Assembly (NCBI RefSeq): GCF_014695775.1
Contig: NZ_JACJOX010000017.1
Coordinates: forward strand, 289,003 to 353,002
DNA: 64,000 nucleotides
DNA from: Leptolyngbya sp. FACHB-60
GTDB lineage: Bacteria > Cyanobacteriota > Cyanobacteriia > Phormidesmidales > Phormidesmidaceae
Reading direction: 5' to 3'
Part shown: positions 27,630-35,634 of the stretch, piece after piece
Position numbering within the stretch: position 1 is the stretch's first letter
Layout: every line of letters starts with the position of its first letter
Translations under genes and position numbers: made by a program
Notes under the pieces: model-generated
Databases searched by the model: none
What the model was told of the DNA's origin: nothing
The model's input: only the letters and a program-made list of their open reading frames with translations

Positions 27630-27712
27630 AGGGTCTCGGGTTCTGGGTTTCGGGTTCTAGGCTGCCCTCTAAATCTGACACCTAAAAACCTGATACCGGA
27701 AACCTAAAACCC
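27630..27712. repeat. Imperfect inverted repeat between permease and citrate synthase
   Basis: GGGTCTCGGGTTCTGGGTTTCGG-type sequence (27631-27660) faces CCTGATACCGGAAACCTAAAACCC (27689-27712). Arms match partly when inverted. It resembles the gggttt-cggg spacer sequences common in cyanobacteria. Confidence 0.45.
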
Positions 27713-27721
27713 ATCCAAACA

Positions 27722-27751
27722 AAAGCCCCCCAGCGCAAGCGCCAGAGGGGC
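27722..27751 (-). terminator. Rho-independent terminator of gltA
   Basis: On the minus strand: GCCCC ... GGGGC stem with an inner GGCGC/GCGCT pairing, followed by TTTTGTTT. It lies about 85 nt past the gltA stop. Confidence 0.7.
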
Positions 27752-27835
27752 AGGAGTTCCTGAAAATCGTCACTAGATCAATAATCTGCGCAGGGGAGAA
27801 GAGTGCCCAGGGGGGTCTGACCCATCAGTGGCCAA

Positions 27836-29017
27836 TTAGGAGGGTAGAGACACCGAAAAACCCTGTTTATCCCAGATGTGGGGACGATTGGCCAGGTCGA
27901 CATAGGCCTGGCTGTGGGGGCCGGTGTAGATTTGGGTGGGCCGGAAGATGCGGTTTTCGCCGAGCTGCTCTTTCCAGTGGGCTAGCCAACCAGCCACCCG
28001 GGCGATCGCAAAGATTGGCGTAAACAAATCGGTGGGAATGCCTAGCTTGCGGTAGACCAGCCCCGAGTAGAAGTCAACGTTGGGGTAAATGCCCTTAGCG
28101 CCGAGCTTTTCAGAAACGGCCAGCTCCATTTCTAGGGCGATCGCGTAATACTCGTCTTGGCCAAACTTGGCAAACAGCTGCTCAGCCAGCCCCTGCAAAA
28201 TGGTGGCGCGAGGGTCTTTGACCTTGTAGACCCGGTGGCCAAAGCCCATGATCTTAGACTTTTCGGCAATGCAGCGCTCCACGTAGGGGCGCACGTTTTC
28301 GACCGAGCCAATCTCCTCCAGCATGTCGATCACCTCTTCGTTCGCCCCGCCGTGGAGCGGCCCCGCCAGGGTGCCCACCGCCGAGGCTACCACCGCGTAG
28401 GGGTCAGTGAGGGTCGAGGCCGTCACCATCGCCGAAAAGGTCGAGGCGTTGATGGTGTGCTCGGCATGGAGGGTGAGACAAATATCAAAGATCCGCGCCG
28501 CCAGGGGGTCGGGCTCACGCTCGTTGAGCATATAGAGAAAGTTGGCGGAATAGTTGAGGTCGTCCCTGGGCTGCACCGGGTCGTTGCCCTTGCGCATCAG
28601 CTGAAACGCCGCCACCATAGTGGGAATTTTGGCCAGTAGCCGCACCACCGCCTGTTGAATGTAGACCGGATTGTCCAGTGCGCGGCGCGAGTAAAACAGA
28701 CCTAAGGCAGCCGCGCAGGCTTGTAGAGCATCCATGGGGTGGCCGCTCTCGGGGAAGCACTTCATCATGTCGCGGATGCGGTACTTGAGGCGGCGGTGGT
28801 AGCGAATTTCGTACTCAAAGGCCTCTAGCTCTGGCTTGGAGGGCAACCCACCCCAAATCAACAGGTAGGCCGTCTCGAGAAAGGTGCCCCGCTGGGCCAA
28901 CTCTTCAATGGGAATGCCGCGATATTCCAAAATTCCCGCCTGGCCATCCACATAGCTAATGCTCGACTGGGTGGCCGGTACACCCTCTAAACCGGGCCTG
29001 TACTCACATGCGGTCAT
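27836..29017 (-). CDS. gltA: Citrate synthase
   Basis: 393 residues. Condenses acetyl-CoA and oxaloacetate in the (cyanobacterial) TCA pathway. Catalytic segments: LHAEHTINASTF (His of the active site near 198), GPLHGGANEEV (second His near 235), and GFGHRVYKVKDPRA (third His), plus the catalytic Asp in NVDFYSGLVYRKLG. This is the short bacterial/archaeal type without the long NADH-binding N-terminus of E. coli GltA. Monocistronic with its own terminator. Confidence 0.97.
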   Translation of the reverse strand: MTACEYRPGLEGVPATQSSISYVDGQAGILEYRGIPIEELAQRGTFLETAYLLIWGGLPSKPELEAFEYEIRYHRRLKYRIRDMMKCFPESGHPMDALQACAAALGLFYSRRALDNPVYIQQAVVRLLAKIPTMVAAFQLMRKGNDPVQPRDDLNYSANFLYMLNEREPDPLAARIFDICLTLHAEHTINASTFSAMVTASTLTDPYAVVASAVGTLAGPLHGGANEEVIDMLEEIGSVENVRPYVERCIAEKSKIMGFGHRVYKVKDPRATILQGLAEQLFAKFGQDEYYAIALEMELAVSEKLGAKGIYPNVDFYSGLVYRKLGIPTDLFTPIFAIARVAGWLAHWKEQLGENRIFRPTQIYTGPHSQAYVDLANRPHIWDKQGFSVSLPS

Positions 29018-29186
29018 AGTATTGTCGCTCCCATTTGCTGACCTGTGATTCCAAGGGCGTTAACCCCCTTAGAATCAACGCTACCAAATCATCTAATCAA
29101 CCTTAGCGCTGCTGTCAACCCAGTGGGGGTAGCGACGGTGTTGCGATCGCCTAGAGTAGTTGAGTCCTCGATTTCTCAGACTCCCC

Positions 29187-29387
29187 ATGACCACCCTTTC
29201 TGTGACCGTGCCCGATATGGCCTGCGGGGCCTGCGTCAGCACCATTACCCAAGCCGTTCAGGCTGTTGACCCCAGCGCCGAGGTTAAAACCGACCTGGGG
29301 TCCAAGGCGGTAGACATTACCGCCAGCGTTACCGCCGAGGCGCTTACCGAGGCGATTCAGAAGGCGGGCTATACGGTGCAGGCATAG
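29187..29387 (+). CDS. Atx1-like copper chaperone (HMA domain)
   Basis: 66 residues from the ATG at 29187. Single heavy-metal-associated domain with the metal-binding M11-A-C13-G-A-C16 loop (VPDMACGACVST), then the VDPSAEVKTDLGSKAVDI and EALTEAIQKAGYTVQ strands/helix. It closely follows cyanobacterial Atx1, which delivers Cu(I) to the P-type ATPases supplying plastocyanin and cytochrome oxidase. Its 3' end overlaps the end of the opposing bvdR gene by 44 bp. Confidence 0.9.
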   Translation: MTTLSVTVPDMACGACVSTITQAVQAVDPSAEVKTDLGSKAVDITASVTAEALTEAIQKAGYTVQA

Positions 29388-30396
29388 GCGCGGCAACATC
29401 GACCACGCGCCCTGTCGCCGCCGATCGCTGGGCAGCAGTCGCCACCTGCAAGGTGTAGAGGCTGGCCTCGGGGGTGCAGTACAGTGCCCGCCCCGTGAGC
29501 AAGTGCTCGATCACCTGGGCCGTGTCGGCTGCAAACAGCCCCCGGCGAGAGCCGACCTCTACAGCACGGGTGCCTTGGGCGTCGGTCAGAGTACCCTGGT
29601 CGCCGTCCAGGCAAAGCGAGCCGTCGCTGCCGATCGCCTCTAGCCGCCGCGTCGCCTGCCACAGGGCTTCGCCCTTGCCATAGGTCACCTCGGCGATCAG
29701 CCCTGAGGCGAAAGTGAGCTGGGCGGTGCAGAGGCAGGTGGTGTAGCAGGCTAGGCCCTCGGGGCCGGGGATAAGGCCACCGTAGTGATTTTGGCAGTAG
29801 ACTCGCGCCACCGGGCCAAAGCAGTCAATCAGCCGGTGCAGGCGCGACAGTGCCCCCACCAAAGGAAAGCCAAACAGCTCAGGGCAGTAGGTCCAAGTGG
29901 AAGGAGCGGGGCGACGGGGGGACAGGGTGCAGTAACGGGCATAGAAGGGCCGACCGATCGCCCCCAAATTAGCTTTAGCAGCCAGATGGGTGCCCCCCAG
30001 CAGCTCAATATGCTCGACATGCAGCAGGCGCTGCTTAGCTTCGGCCAGGGTGAGCAGCGGCTGAGCCTGATCGGCAGTCAGCGCTAGGGGATATTCCACT
30101 ACCACGTGGTGGTTGGCCTCTAGGGCAGCGGCGACGACGGGGCTGTGGTCGCGGTTGATGTGGCAGACCATAATCAGATCTAGGTCAGAGCGATCAATGA
30201 GGGCTTTCCAGTCGTCCACGGCGACGGCGTTGTATTGCGCGGCAAAGGCCTGGGTATCAACAGGGTTGTGGCCAGCCACGGCGACTAGAGAGGCGCGATC
30301 GCTCGCCTGGAGCGCCGCAGCCCGCAGCCGCGCCACAAAGCCCGTGCCGACCATACCAACCCGCACTACATCGCCCTTAACCCTGGGGGTTGCCAT
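29344..30396 (-). CDS. bvdR: Biliverdin reductase (Gfo/Idh/MocA family)
   Basis: 350 residues from the ATG at 30396, after a GAGGAA site. Rossmann motif VGMVGTGFVARLRA at the N-terminus. The rest follows the cyanobacterial BvdR pattern rather than a generic Gfo/Idh: VVVEYPLALT, LLHVEHIELLGG near 127, GAIGRPFYARYCTLSPR, APSTWTYCPELFGFPLVGALSRL, AEVTYGKGEALWQ, VGSRRGLFAADTAQVIEHLLTG and the EASLYTLQVA ending. It reduces biliverdin IXalpha to bilirubin with NADPH and is linked to phycobilisome chromophore metabolism. The C-terminal tail after the core is about 20 residues longer than in Synechocystis. Confidence 0.88.
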   Translation of the reverse strand: MATPRVKGDVVRVGMVGTGFVARLRAAALQASDRASLVAVAGHNPVDTQAFAAQYNAVAVDDWKALIDRSDLDLIMVCHINRDHSPVVAAALEANHHVVVEYPLALTADQAQPLLTLAEAKQRLLHVEHIELLGGTHLAAKANLGAIGRPFYARYCTLSPRRPAPSTWTYCPELFGFPLVGALSRLHRLIDCFGPVARVYCQNHYGGLIPGPEGLACYTTCLCTAQLTFASGLIAEVTYGKGEALWQATRRLEAIGSDGSLCLDGDQGTLTDAQGTRAVEVGSRRGLFAADTAQVIEHLLTGRALYCTPEASLYTLQVATAAQRSAATGRVVDVAAPMPAPYSPPSESPR

Positions 30397-30505
30397 CACC
30401 CGTTCCTCAGCTATGTCGCCACCGCCATAGTACGTTTTTCTCCAGCGGGGGGATGGTGCTGCAACGGGTTCTCTGGAATGCTAAAAGCAGTATTAGCACG
30501 ACCCT

Positions 30506-31546
30506 ATGCCCCCCTTTGTGCCCCCCTGGTTTTTGCAGAATGGCCTGGCCATGACCCTCTACACCGCCCTGGTGTCGAGCCAAACCTGGCCCCAGAGCAT
30601 TGACCTGCCACCCGTCGCCTACCAAGACCATATTTTCACAGGCCAGGGGGATGTGCCGATCTTTGGCCGCTGGTCAGTGCCCAACCGGTCAAAGGGCACG
30701 ATTGTCGCCACCTACGGCATTACTGGCAGCCTCGATGACCAGTGGCAGCTCGAAATTTTGGCCCGCAAAGCCCACCATCGGGGCTATGGCCTGGTGGTGT
30801 TTGACTGGCGCGCCCACGGCAAAACCGCCGACCTCTCACCCACCCTCACCTCCGATGGCATCTACGAGGGGGATGACTACGTGGCCCTAGCCGCCCAGGC
30901 CAAGGCACTTGGCTGCACGCCGCCCTTCTGGTTTATGGGCTATTCCCTCAGTGGGCAACTGGCGCTGTGGGGGGCTAAAGCAGCCATGCAGCTTCCAGCC
31001 GACAGCGGTCTAGCATCGGGAGACATTGCCGGAGTAGTGGTGGTCTGCCCCAGCCTCGACTCAAATCGATCGCTGCGCTACCTAACCGCAGATCCGTTGG
31101 GCAAGTTTTTGGAGCGATCAATCGCCCAAGAACTCAAGCGCCTGGCCCAGCGTCTTCACCAGGCCCACCCCGACCACTTTGACCCCGCCGCAATCGATCG
31201 CGCCAACAGCATCTGGGGCTTTGACCACGAGTTGGTAATTCCTCGCCTGGGGTTTGCTTCAGTCGAAGACTACTACAACGCCAGCAGCCCGCTCCCATTC
31301 ATGACCGATCTGACGATTCCCACCTTGATTCTCTATGCCGCCGATGACCCCCTATTCAGCCCCGAGATCATCCCTGACCTTAAGCAAGTTTGTGCGGCCA
31401 ACCCTAAGATCGACTTAGTGCTGACCGAGTTCGGCGGCCACGTAGGCTACTGCAACAGCAGCGCCGGTCAACGCCAGGCCGGGGACAGCGACCCCTGGTG
31501 GGCATGGAACCGAGCGCTGGACTGGGTAGAGCAGGTGGGTATGTAG
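30506..31546 (+). CDS. Alpha/beta hydrolase (YheT-like)
   Basis: 346 residues. Alpha/beta-hydrolase core: ATYGITGSLDDQW (oxyanion region near 70), nucleophile elbow GYSLSG (about 154), acidic residue in ILYAADDPLFSP (near 290) and the catalytic histidine in GGHVGYCN (near 317). The layout matches COG0429-type YheT hydrolases; substrate unknown. A second possible start is the ATG 15 codons in (MTLYTALVSS). Diverges from bvdR across 109 bp. Confidence 0.85.
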   Translation: MPPFVPPWFLQNGLAMTLYTALVSSQTWPQSIDLPPVAYQDHIFTGQGDVPIFGRWSVPNRSKGTIVATYGITGSLDDQWQLEILARKAHHRGYGLVVFDWRAHGKTADLSPTLTSDGIYEGDDYVALAAQAKALGCTPPFWFMGYSLSGQLALWGAKAAMQLPADSGLASGDIAGVVVVCPSLDSNRSLRYLTADPLGKFLERSIAQELKRLAQRLHQAHPDHFDPAAIDRANSIWGFDHELVIPRLGFASVEDYYNASSPLPFMTDLTIPTLILYAADDPLFSPEIIPDLKQVCAANPKIDLVLTEFGGHVGYCNSSAGQRQAGDSDPWWAWNRALDWVEQVGM

Positions 31547-31593
31547 AAGAGTGGATAGAGTATCCACCCCACTAGGTCAACCTAAATCAGCCG

Positions 31594-31938
31594 CTAGAAC
31601 AGGCGCAGAATTAGCGGGTAGCGAAATGCCGTGTTCGGATTAGTAACACTGTAGAAGATGGCTACGATTGGCATGATGAAATTCACAATACCCAACACAA
31701 CCAGCATCGGAATGCCAATCAGCAGCCAGGCCAAAATGCCTGCGACAGTCCACCAAAACCACATGTTTAAGTGGAAGTTAATTGCCTCTTTAGCGCTTTC
31801 CTTGATCACTGAATCTTGCGAGAGCAGCAAGATGGCGATGGGAACGCCAATGGACACTACTAAGGTGTTGAAGAAAATCGAGCCGTGGCTAACGGCAGAG
31901 AGAATTTTACGGGTGCCGGTGTCTTCACTGGATTGCAT
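31594..31938 (-). CDS. DUF4870 membrane protein
   Basis: 114 residues. Three hydrophobic segments (about 20-40, 55-82 and 83-100) with the family pattern AKEAINFHLNMWFWW and NPNTAFRYPLILRL at the end. DUF4870 (Tic20-like) proteins are small integral membrane proteins without a known activity. It follows htrA at 50 nt on the same strand and may be co-transcribed with it. Confidence 0.85.
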   Translation of the reverse strand: MQSSEDTGTRKILSAVSHGSIFFNTLVVSIGVPIAILLLSQDSVIKESAKEAINFHLNMWFWWTVAGILAWLLIGIPMLVVLGIVNFIMPIVAIFYSVTNPNTAFRYPLILRLF

Positions 31939-31988
31939 GGGGAATCTCCTGTTTTATAAAGATAGGTGAAAGGGTAAATGGGTGGGCG

Positions 31989-33158
31989 TTAACTAGCCTG
32001 TTCGTGCAGCTCGGCGGTTTTAACTTGCACCGTTAGCGGGCGATCGCCCCGCTGAATTTTGAGTTCTAAGGCATCGCCAATCTTGGTATTTTCAACCTTG
32101 ATTTGCAGCCCATCGGCGCTGCGAATGGGGGTGCCATTGACCTGCAAAATAACGTCACCACGGCGCAGACCGGCATCAGCGGCGGGGGTGCCTTCTAGCA
32201 CCCGAATGATGAGGACGCCATCAACCTCGGGGAGAAACATGCCCGAGTTGATATCTTCGTTGCTGCGCTTGGCTTGCTCAGGGGTGAGGTTAGCGATTTG
32301 CACGCCGATGTAGGGGTGGACGACGGTTTCGCCTCGGGCCAGCATGTCTTTAACTTCTTTGGCCTTGTTGATAGGAATGGCAAAGCCAATACCCATGGCG
32401 TCAGCGCGAATGGCGGTGTTGATGCCGATCACTTCGCCCCGCTGGTTAACCAGCGGCCCACCCGAGTTGCCGGGGTTGATGGCGGCATCGGTTTGAATAA
32501 ACTCCAGGCGCTTACCGGGAATGCCTACCGAGCTGCTGGTGCGTTTGAGGGTGCTGACAATGCCGAGGGTCACGGTGTTGTCGAGGCCGAGGGGGTTGCC
32601 GACAGCGATCGCCCAGTCGCCCACTTCGATCTGGTCAGAGTCACCCAGGGTGGCAATGGGCAGCACATCGTCTTCGCCATCGTCGATTTTGACCACGGCT
32701 AGATCGGTGACTTCATCTACCCCTTCCACCACGGCGTCAAAGCTGCGGCCATCTTTAAGAGTGACCACCACCCGGTCAGCGCCGTTGATCACGTGGGCGT
32801 TGGTCAAGATGTTGCCAGTGTCGTCGATGATGAACCCTGAACCCTGACCCCGTAACAGCTCTTCCTGGGGCTGACGCGGCATGCCGCCAAAGAAATCGCG
32901 CAGGAACGGGTCTTCATAGAGCGGATCGCGGTTCTGACGAGTGATCGTTTTTTCGGTGTCGATGCGGACTACTGCCGGGCCAACCTGGCGCACAGCGGCG
33001 GCCACAAAGCTTTCGTTGCCGATCGCAGCTGTTGCCGCCGACTGGGCCTCAGCCGGAGATGCGATCGCGCCACTCAACATCATCACCGCTGCCGCGATCA
33101 TGACCAGCAGCCGTCTTAGGGGTATCCAGAGTCCTTGTTTCAAGGGAGCAGACCTCAT
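31989..33158 (-). CDS. HtrA/Deg-type serine protease
   Basis: 389 residues from the ATG at 33158; the frame reaches back to a TTG at 33224 without added similarity. N-terminal hydrophobic signal segment (RRLLVMIAAAVMMLSGAIA) ending near ASPAEA, so an exported protein. Trypsin-like triad: His in NAHVI, Asp in VTDLAVVKID, Ser in GNSGGPL. One C-terminal PDZ domain (GVLIIRVLEGTPAADAGLRRGDVILQVNG). It is one of the HhoA/HhoB/HtrA paralogues of cyanobacteria, which handle damaged envelope and thylakoid proteins; which paralogue is not certain. Confidence 0.94.
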   Translation of the reverse strand: MRSAPLKQGLWIPLRRLLVMIAAAVMMLSGAIASPAEAQSAATAAIGNESFVAAAVRQVGPAVVRIDTEKTITRQNRDPLYEDPFLRDFFGGMPRQPQEELLRGQGSGFIIDDTGNILTNAHVINGADRVVVTLKDGRSFDAVVEGVDEVTDLAVVKIDDGEDDVLPIATLGDSDQIEVGDWAIAVGNPLGLDNTVTLGIVSTLKRTSSSVGIPGKRLEFIQTDAAINPGNSGGPLVNQRGEVIGINTAIRADAMGIGFAIPINKAKEVKDMLARGETVVHPYIGVQIANLTPEQAKRSNEDINSGMFLPEVDGVLIIRVLEGTPAADAGLRRGDVILQVNGTPIRSADGLQIKVENTKIGDALELKIQRGDRPLTVQVKTAELHEQAS

Positions 33159-33263
33159 AAAGCGAATTCGACGCACAACAGCAAGGGGGTAGTATCCCGT
33201 CGATTGATCAAAATTGTTCCACAAGTGCCCGCTTAGCGGGGGAGGGGGATACCGTACTTCTAG

Positions 33264-33563
33264 GTGGGCTGGGCCGAAGTTTGGGGTTTAGAGCATCATA
33301 GGAAAAGAGCGGTGGAGGCGTGGAAACGCTATGAGTACAGCCAGGCCATCTACGAACTGGTGAAAACGTTGCCAGAAGAGCAGGCAAGTCTAGTACTGGT
33401 TTTCACTCGGTTTGTTCAACAGCAGGGCAAGCAAAACTTCTCCCAAGCCGTTCCTTTAGGTACTTTGACTGGACTGAGAGGAGCTAAACCAGTAGGCGAT
33501 TTCTCCACAGACCTAGATGTTGCGGCAGACTCCACCAACTACTTGATTTGGAAATATCAATGA
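33264..33563 (+). CDS. Antitoxin-like protein of a VapBC-type pair
   Basis: Up to 99 residues. The recognisable part is IYELVKTLPEEQASLVLVFTRFVQQQ, a helix typical of small cyanobacterial antitoxins that precede PIN-domain toxins. The start is uncertain: GTG at 33264 and GTG at 33312 are both in frame, and an ATG at 33331 lies in another frame close to where the family usually starts, so the 5' end may itself be damaged. The stop overlaps the start of the PIN gene (ATGA). Confidence 0.6.
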   Translation: MGWAEVWGLEHHRKRAVEAWKRYEYSQAIYELVKTLPEEQASLVLVFTRFVQQQGKQNFSQAVPLGTLTGLRGAKPVGDFSTDLDVAADSTNYLIWKYQ

Positions 33564-33968
33564 GGGTTCTGATCGATACCAACATAGTGCTGGACGTGAC
33601 CTTAGAACGAGAACCTTTTGTAGGAACAGCAGTTGCCCTCTTGCTTTGACTAAAGTAGGCAAAATCCAGGGCTATATTTCAGCAACCACTATCACTAAAT
33701 TTTTTTATATTATGCACAAACTCAAAGGTCGGAAAGTGGCACTAGAGGCTATCGCCAGACTGGTTCAGGGACTAAACCTGTGTGCAGTAGAAGTTCGGCA
33801 ATTCAGCAGGCTCCATATCTAAATTTGCACGACTTTGAAGATGGTGTGCAACTAACCTATGTCCTATTTGAGGGTCTCGGTGCAATAGTCACTCGCGATG
33901 GCAACAATTTTCAGAACGCCAATTTTACCGTGTTATCAACCGATCAAATAGTTGGTCATTCACACTAG
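33560..33968 (+). pseudogene. VapC-like PIN-domain toxin, frameshifted
   Basis: The start MRVLIDTNIVLDVTLEREPF is a clear PIN-domain N-terminus with the first catalytic Asp. The frame stops at 33649. Similarity resumes one frame over from about 33646 (KIQGYISATTITKFFYIMHKL ... LCAVEV), stops at about 33825, and resumes in a third frame from 33798 (AIQQAPYLNLHDFEDGVQLTY ... AIVTRDGNNF ... STDQI) to 33968. Two one-base deletions explain it. The toxin is therefore inactive unless the sequence is in error. AT content is higher than in the flanking genes. Confidence 0.85.
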
Positions 33969-34073
33969 CAAGATGACGATATGCAGCCGTTTTCAATTCA
34001 AAATCCAGATTCGGCACAAGGCAGAATCTGACATAGTTTGCTACGCTTTTGGCGCTGCAAGCGCGTAGATAAA

Positions 34074-35588
34074 ATGACTGCTAACTACATCATGGCCCTA
34101 GATTTGGGCACCACCGGCAACCGAGCAATCATCTTTGACCGGGAGGGGGCGATCGCTGGTCAGGCCTATCGTGAGCTTACCCAGTATTACCCGCAGCCCG
34201 GCTGGGTTGAGCACGACGCCCGCGAGATTTGGGATGCGATCGCCTGGGCCATGGAGTCGGCCATCGCCAATGCCAAACTGAAGCCGACCGATATTGCCGC
34301 CATTGGCCTAACCGTGCAGCGTGAAACCTGTCTACTGTGGGATAGGCGCACTGGTCGCCCCCTCGCCAATGCGATCGTCTGGCAAGATCGCCGCACGGCA
34401 CCGCTGTGTAACCAGCTGCGCGACGAGGGGAAAGCTGAGGAAATCTACGATCGCACTGGCCTAGTCCTTGACGCCTATTTCTCTGCCACGAAGCTGGCCT
34501 GGCTGCTAGAGCAGGCTAAGAAAGAGGTGGACCCGCCGGTTGATTTTGACCAAGTGCTTGCAGGCACGATCGATAGCTGGGTGCTGTGGAACCTCACCGG
34601 GCGGCAGGTTCATGCCACCGATCACAGCAATGCCAGCCGTACCATGCTGCTCAACCTTGCCAGCGGCCAGTGGGATGCCACCCTGCTAGCTCTGTTTGGC
34701 ATTCCGCCCCACATCATGCCTGCGATTCAGCCCAGCGTGGGGGTGTTTGGTCATACAGATCCATCTATTTTAGGGACTGAAATTCCCATTGCGGCGGTTT
34801 TTGGCGACCAGCAGGCGGCGCTCTACGGCCACGGCTGCGATCGCCCCGGCCTGCTCAAGTGCACTTACGGCACTGGGGCGTTTCTGGTGTCGCACACCGG
34901 GGATGAAGTGGCGCGATCGCAAAACCATCTGCTCTCTACAGTGGCCTGGTCTGAGGCAACGCCAGATCCGCAGCGGCCCCATCTCGGCTATGCGATCGAG
35001 GGCAGCATGTTCACCGCTGGGGCCTGCATCCAGTGGCTGCGCGATGGCCTACAAATTATCTCCAGTGCGGCAGAGACCGAAATTCTGGCCCGCAACGCCC
35101 GTGACAACGGCGGCGTCTACTTTGTGCCCGCACTCAGCGGCCTCGGTGCCCCCCATTGGGACATGAACGCCAGGGGTGCATTTCTGGGCCTGACTCGCGG
35201 TACCCAGCGAGAGCACATGGTGCGAGCGGTGCTAGAGGCGATCGCCTACGAAGTCAAAGAAGTGGTCGATGCCGTCAATCAAGATGCCGGTACCCCCATT
35301 CATAAACTCAAGGTCGATGGCGGAGCCTGCAACAACGACTTTCTTATGCAGTTCCAAGCCGACGTGCTGGGCATTCCCGTCGAGCGACCCCAAATGCTCG
35401 ATGTCACCGCCCAGGGAGCCGCCTTTGCAGCGGGCCTAGCGATCGGCTTCTGGGATGACTACCGCACGCTCGTGGAGAGCCGTGCGATCGATCGCGTGTT
35501 TGAACCCGGTGCAGACCAGGCCACAGCACAAGAAAACTTTGCCCTGTGGATGAAAGCTGTCGAGCGGGCCAAGGGCTGGGCTGGCTAG
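34074..35588 (+). CDS. glpK: Glycerol kinase
   Basis: 504 residues from the ATG at 34074. FGGY-family kinase: DLGTTGNRAIIFD phosphate-binding loop at 10-22, WVEHDAREIWDA, VQRETCLLWD, the DHSNASRTML substrate segment, GDQQAALYGHGC and KCTYGTGAFL. It makes glycerol-3-phosphate for lipid synthesis or use of exogenous glycerol. No glycerol facilitator or GlpD gene is adjacent. The next gene begins 47 nt downstream on the same strand. Confidence 0.95.
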   Translation: MTANYIMALDLGTTGNRAIIFDREGAIAGQAYRELTQYYPQPGWVEHDAREIWDAIAWAMESAIANAKLKPTDIAAIGLTVQRETCLLWDRRTGRPLANAIVWQDRRTAPLCNQLRDEGKAEEIYDRTGLVLDAYFSATKLAWLLEQAKKEVDPPVDFDQVLAGTIDSWVLWNLTGRQVHATDHSNASRTMLLNLASGQWDATLLALFGIPPHIMPAIQPSVGVFGHTDPSILGTEIPIAAVFGDQQAALYGHGCDRPGLLKCTYGTGAFLVSHTGDEVARSQNHLLSTVAWSEATPDPQRPHLGYAIEGSMFTAGACIQWLRDGLQIISSAAETEILARNARDNGGVYFVPALSGLGAPHWDMNARGAFLGLTRGTQREHMVRAVLEAIAYEVKEVVDAVNQDAGTPIHKLKVDGGACNNDFLMQFQADVLGIPVERPQMLDVTAQGAAFAAGLAIGFWDDYRTLVESRAIDRVFEPGADQATAQENFALWMKAVERAKGWAG

Positions 35589-35634
35589 CAGTACAGTTCT
35601 AAGCAAAATGAAATTCCCGCTAACCTAAGGAGAC

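Noticed and set aside
29344..30396. Generic Gfo/Idh sugar dehydrogenase
   Set aside because: The HVEHIELLGG, WTYCPELFGFPLVGALSRL and VGSRRGLF segments fit cyanobacterial biliverdin reductase much better.
33780..33968. A separate small gene after the PIN frame
   Set aside because: Its sequence is the C-terminal part of the same PIN domain in another frame, so it belongs to the pseudogene.
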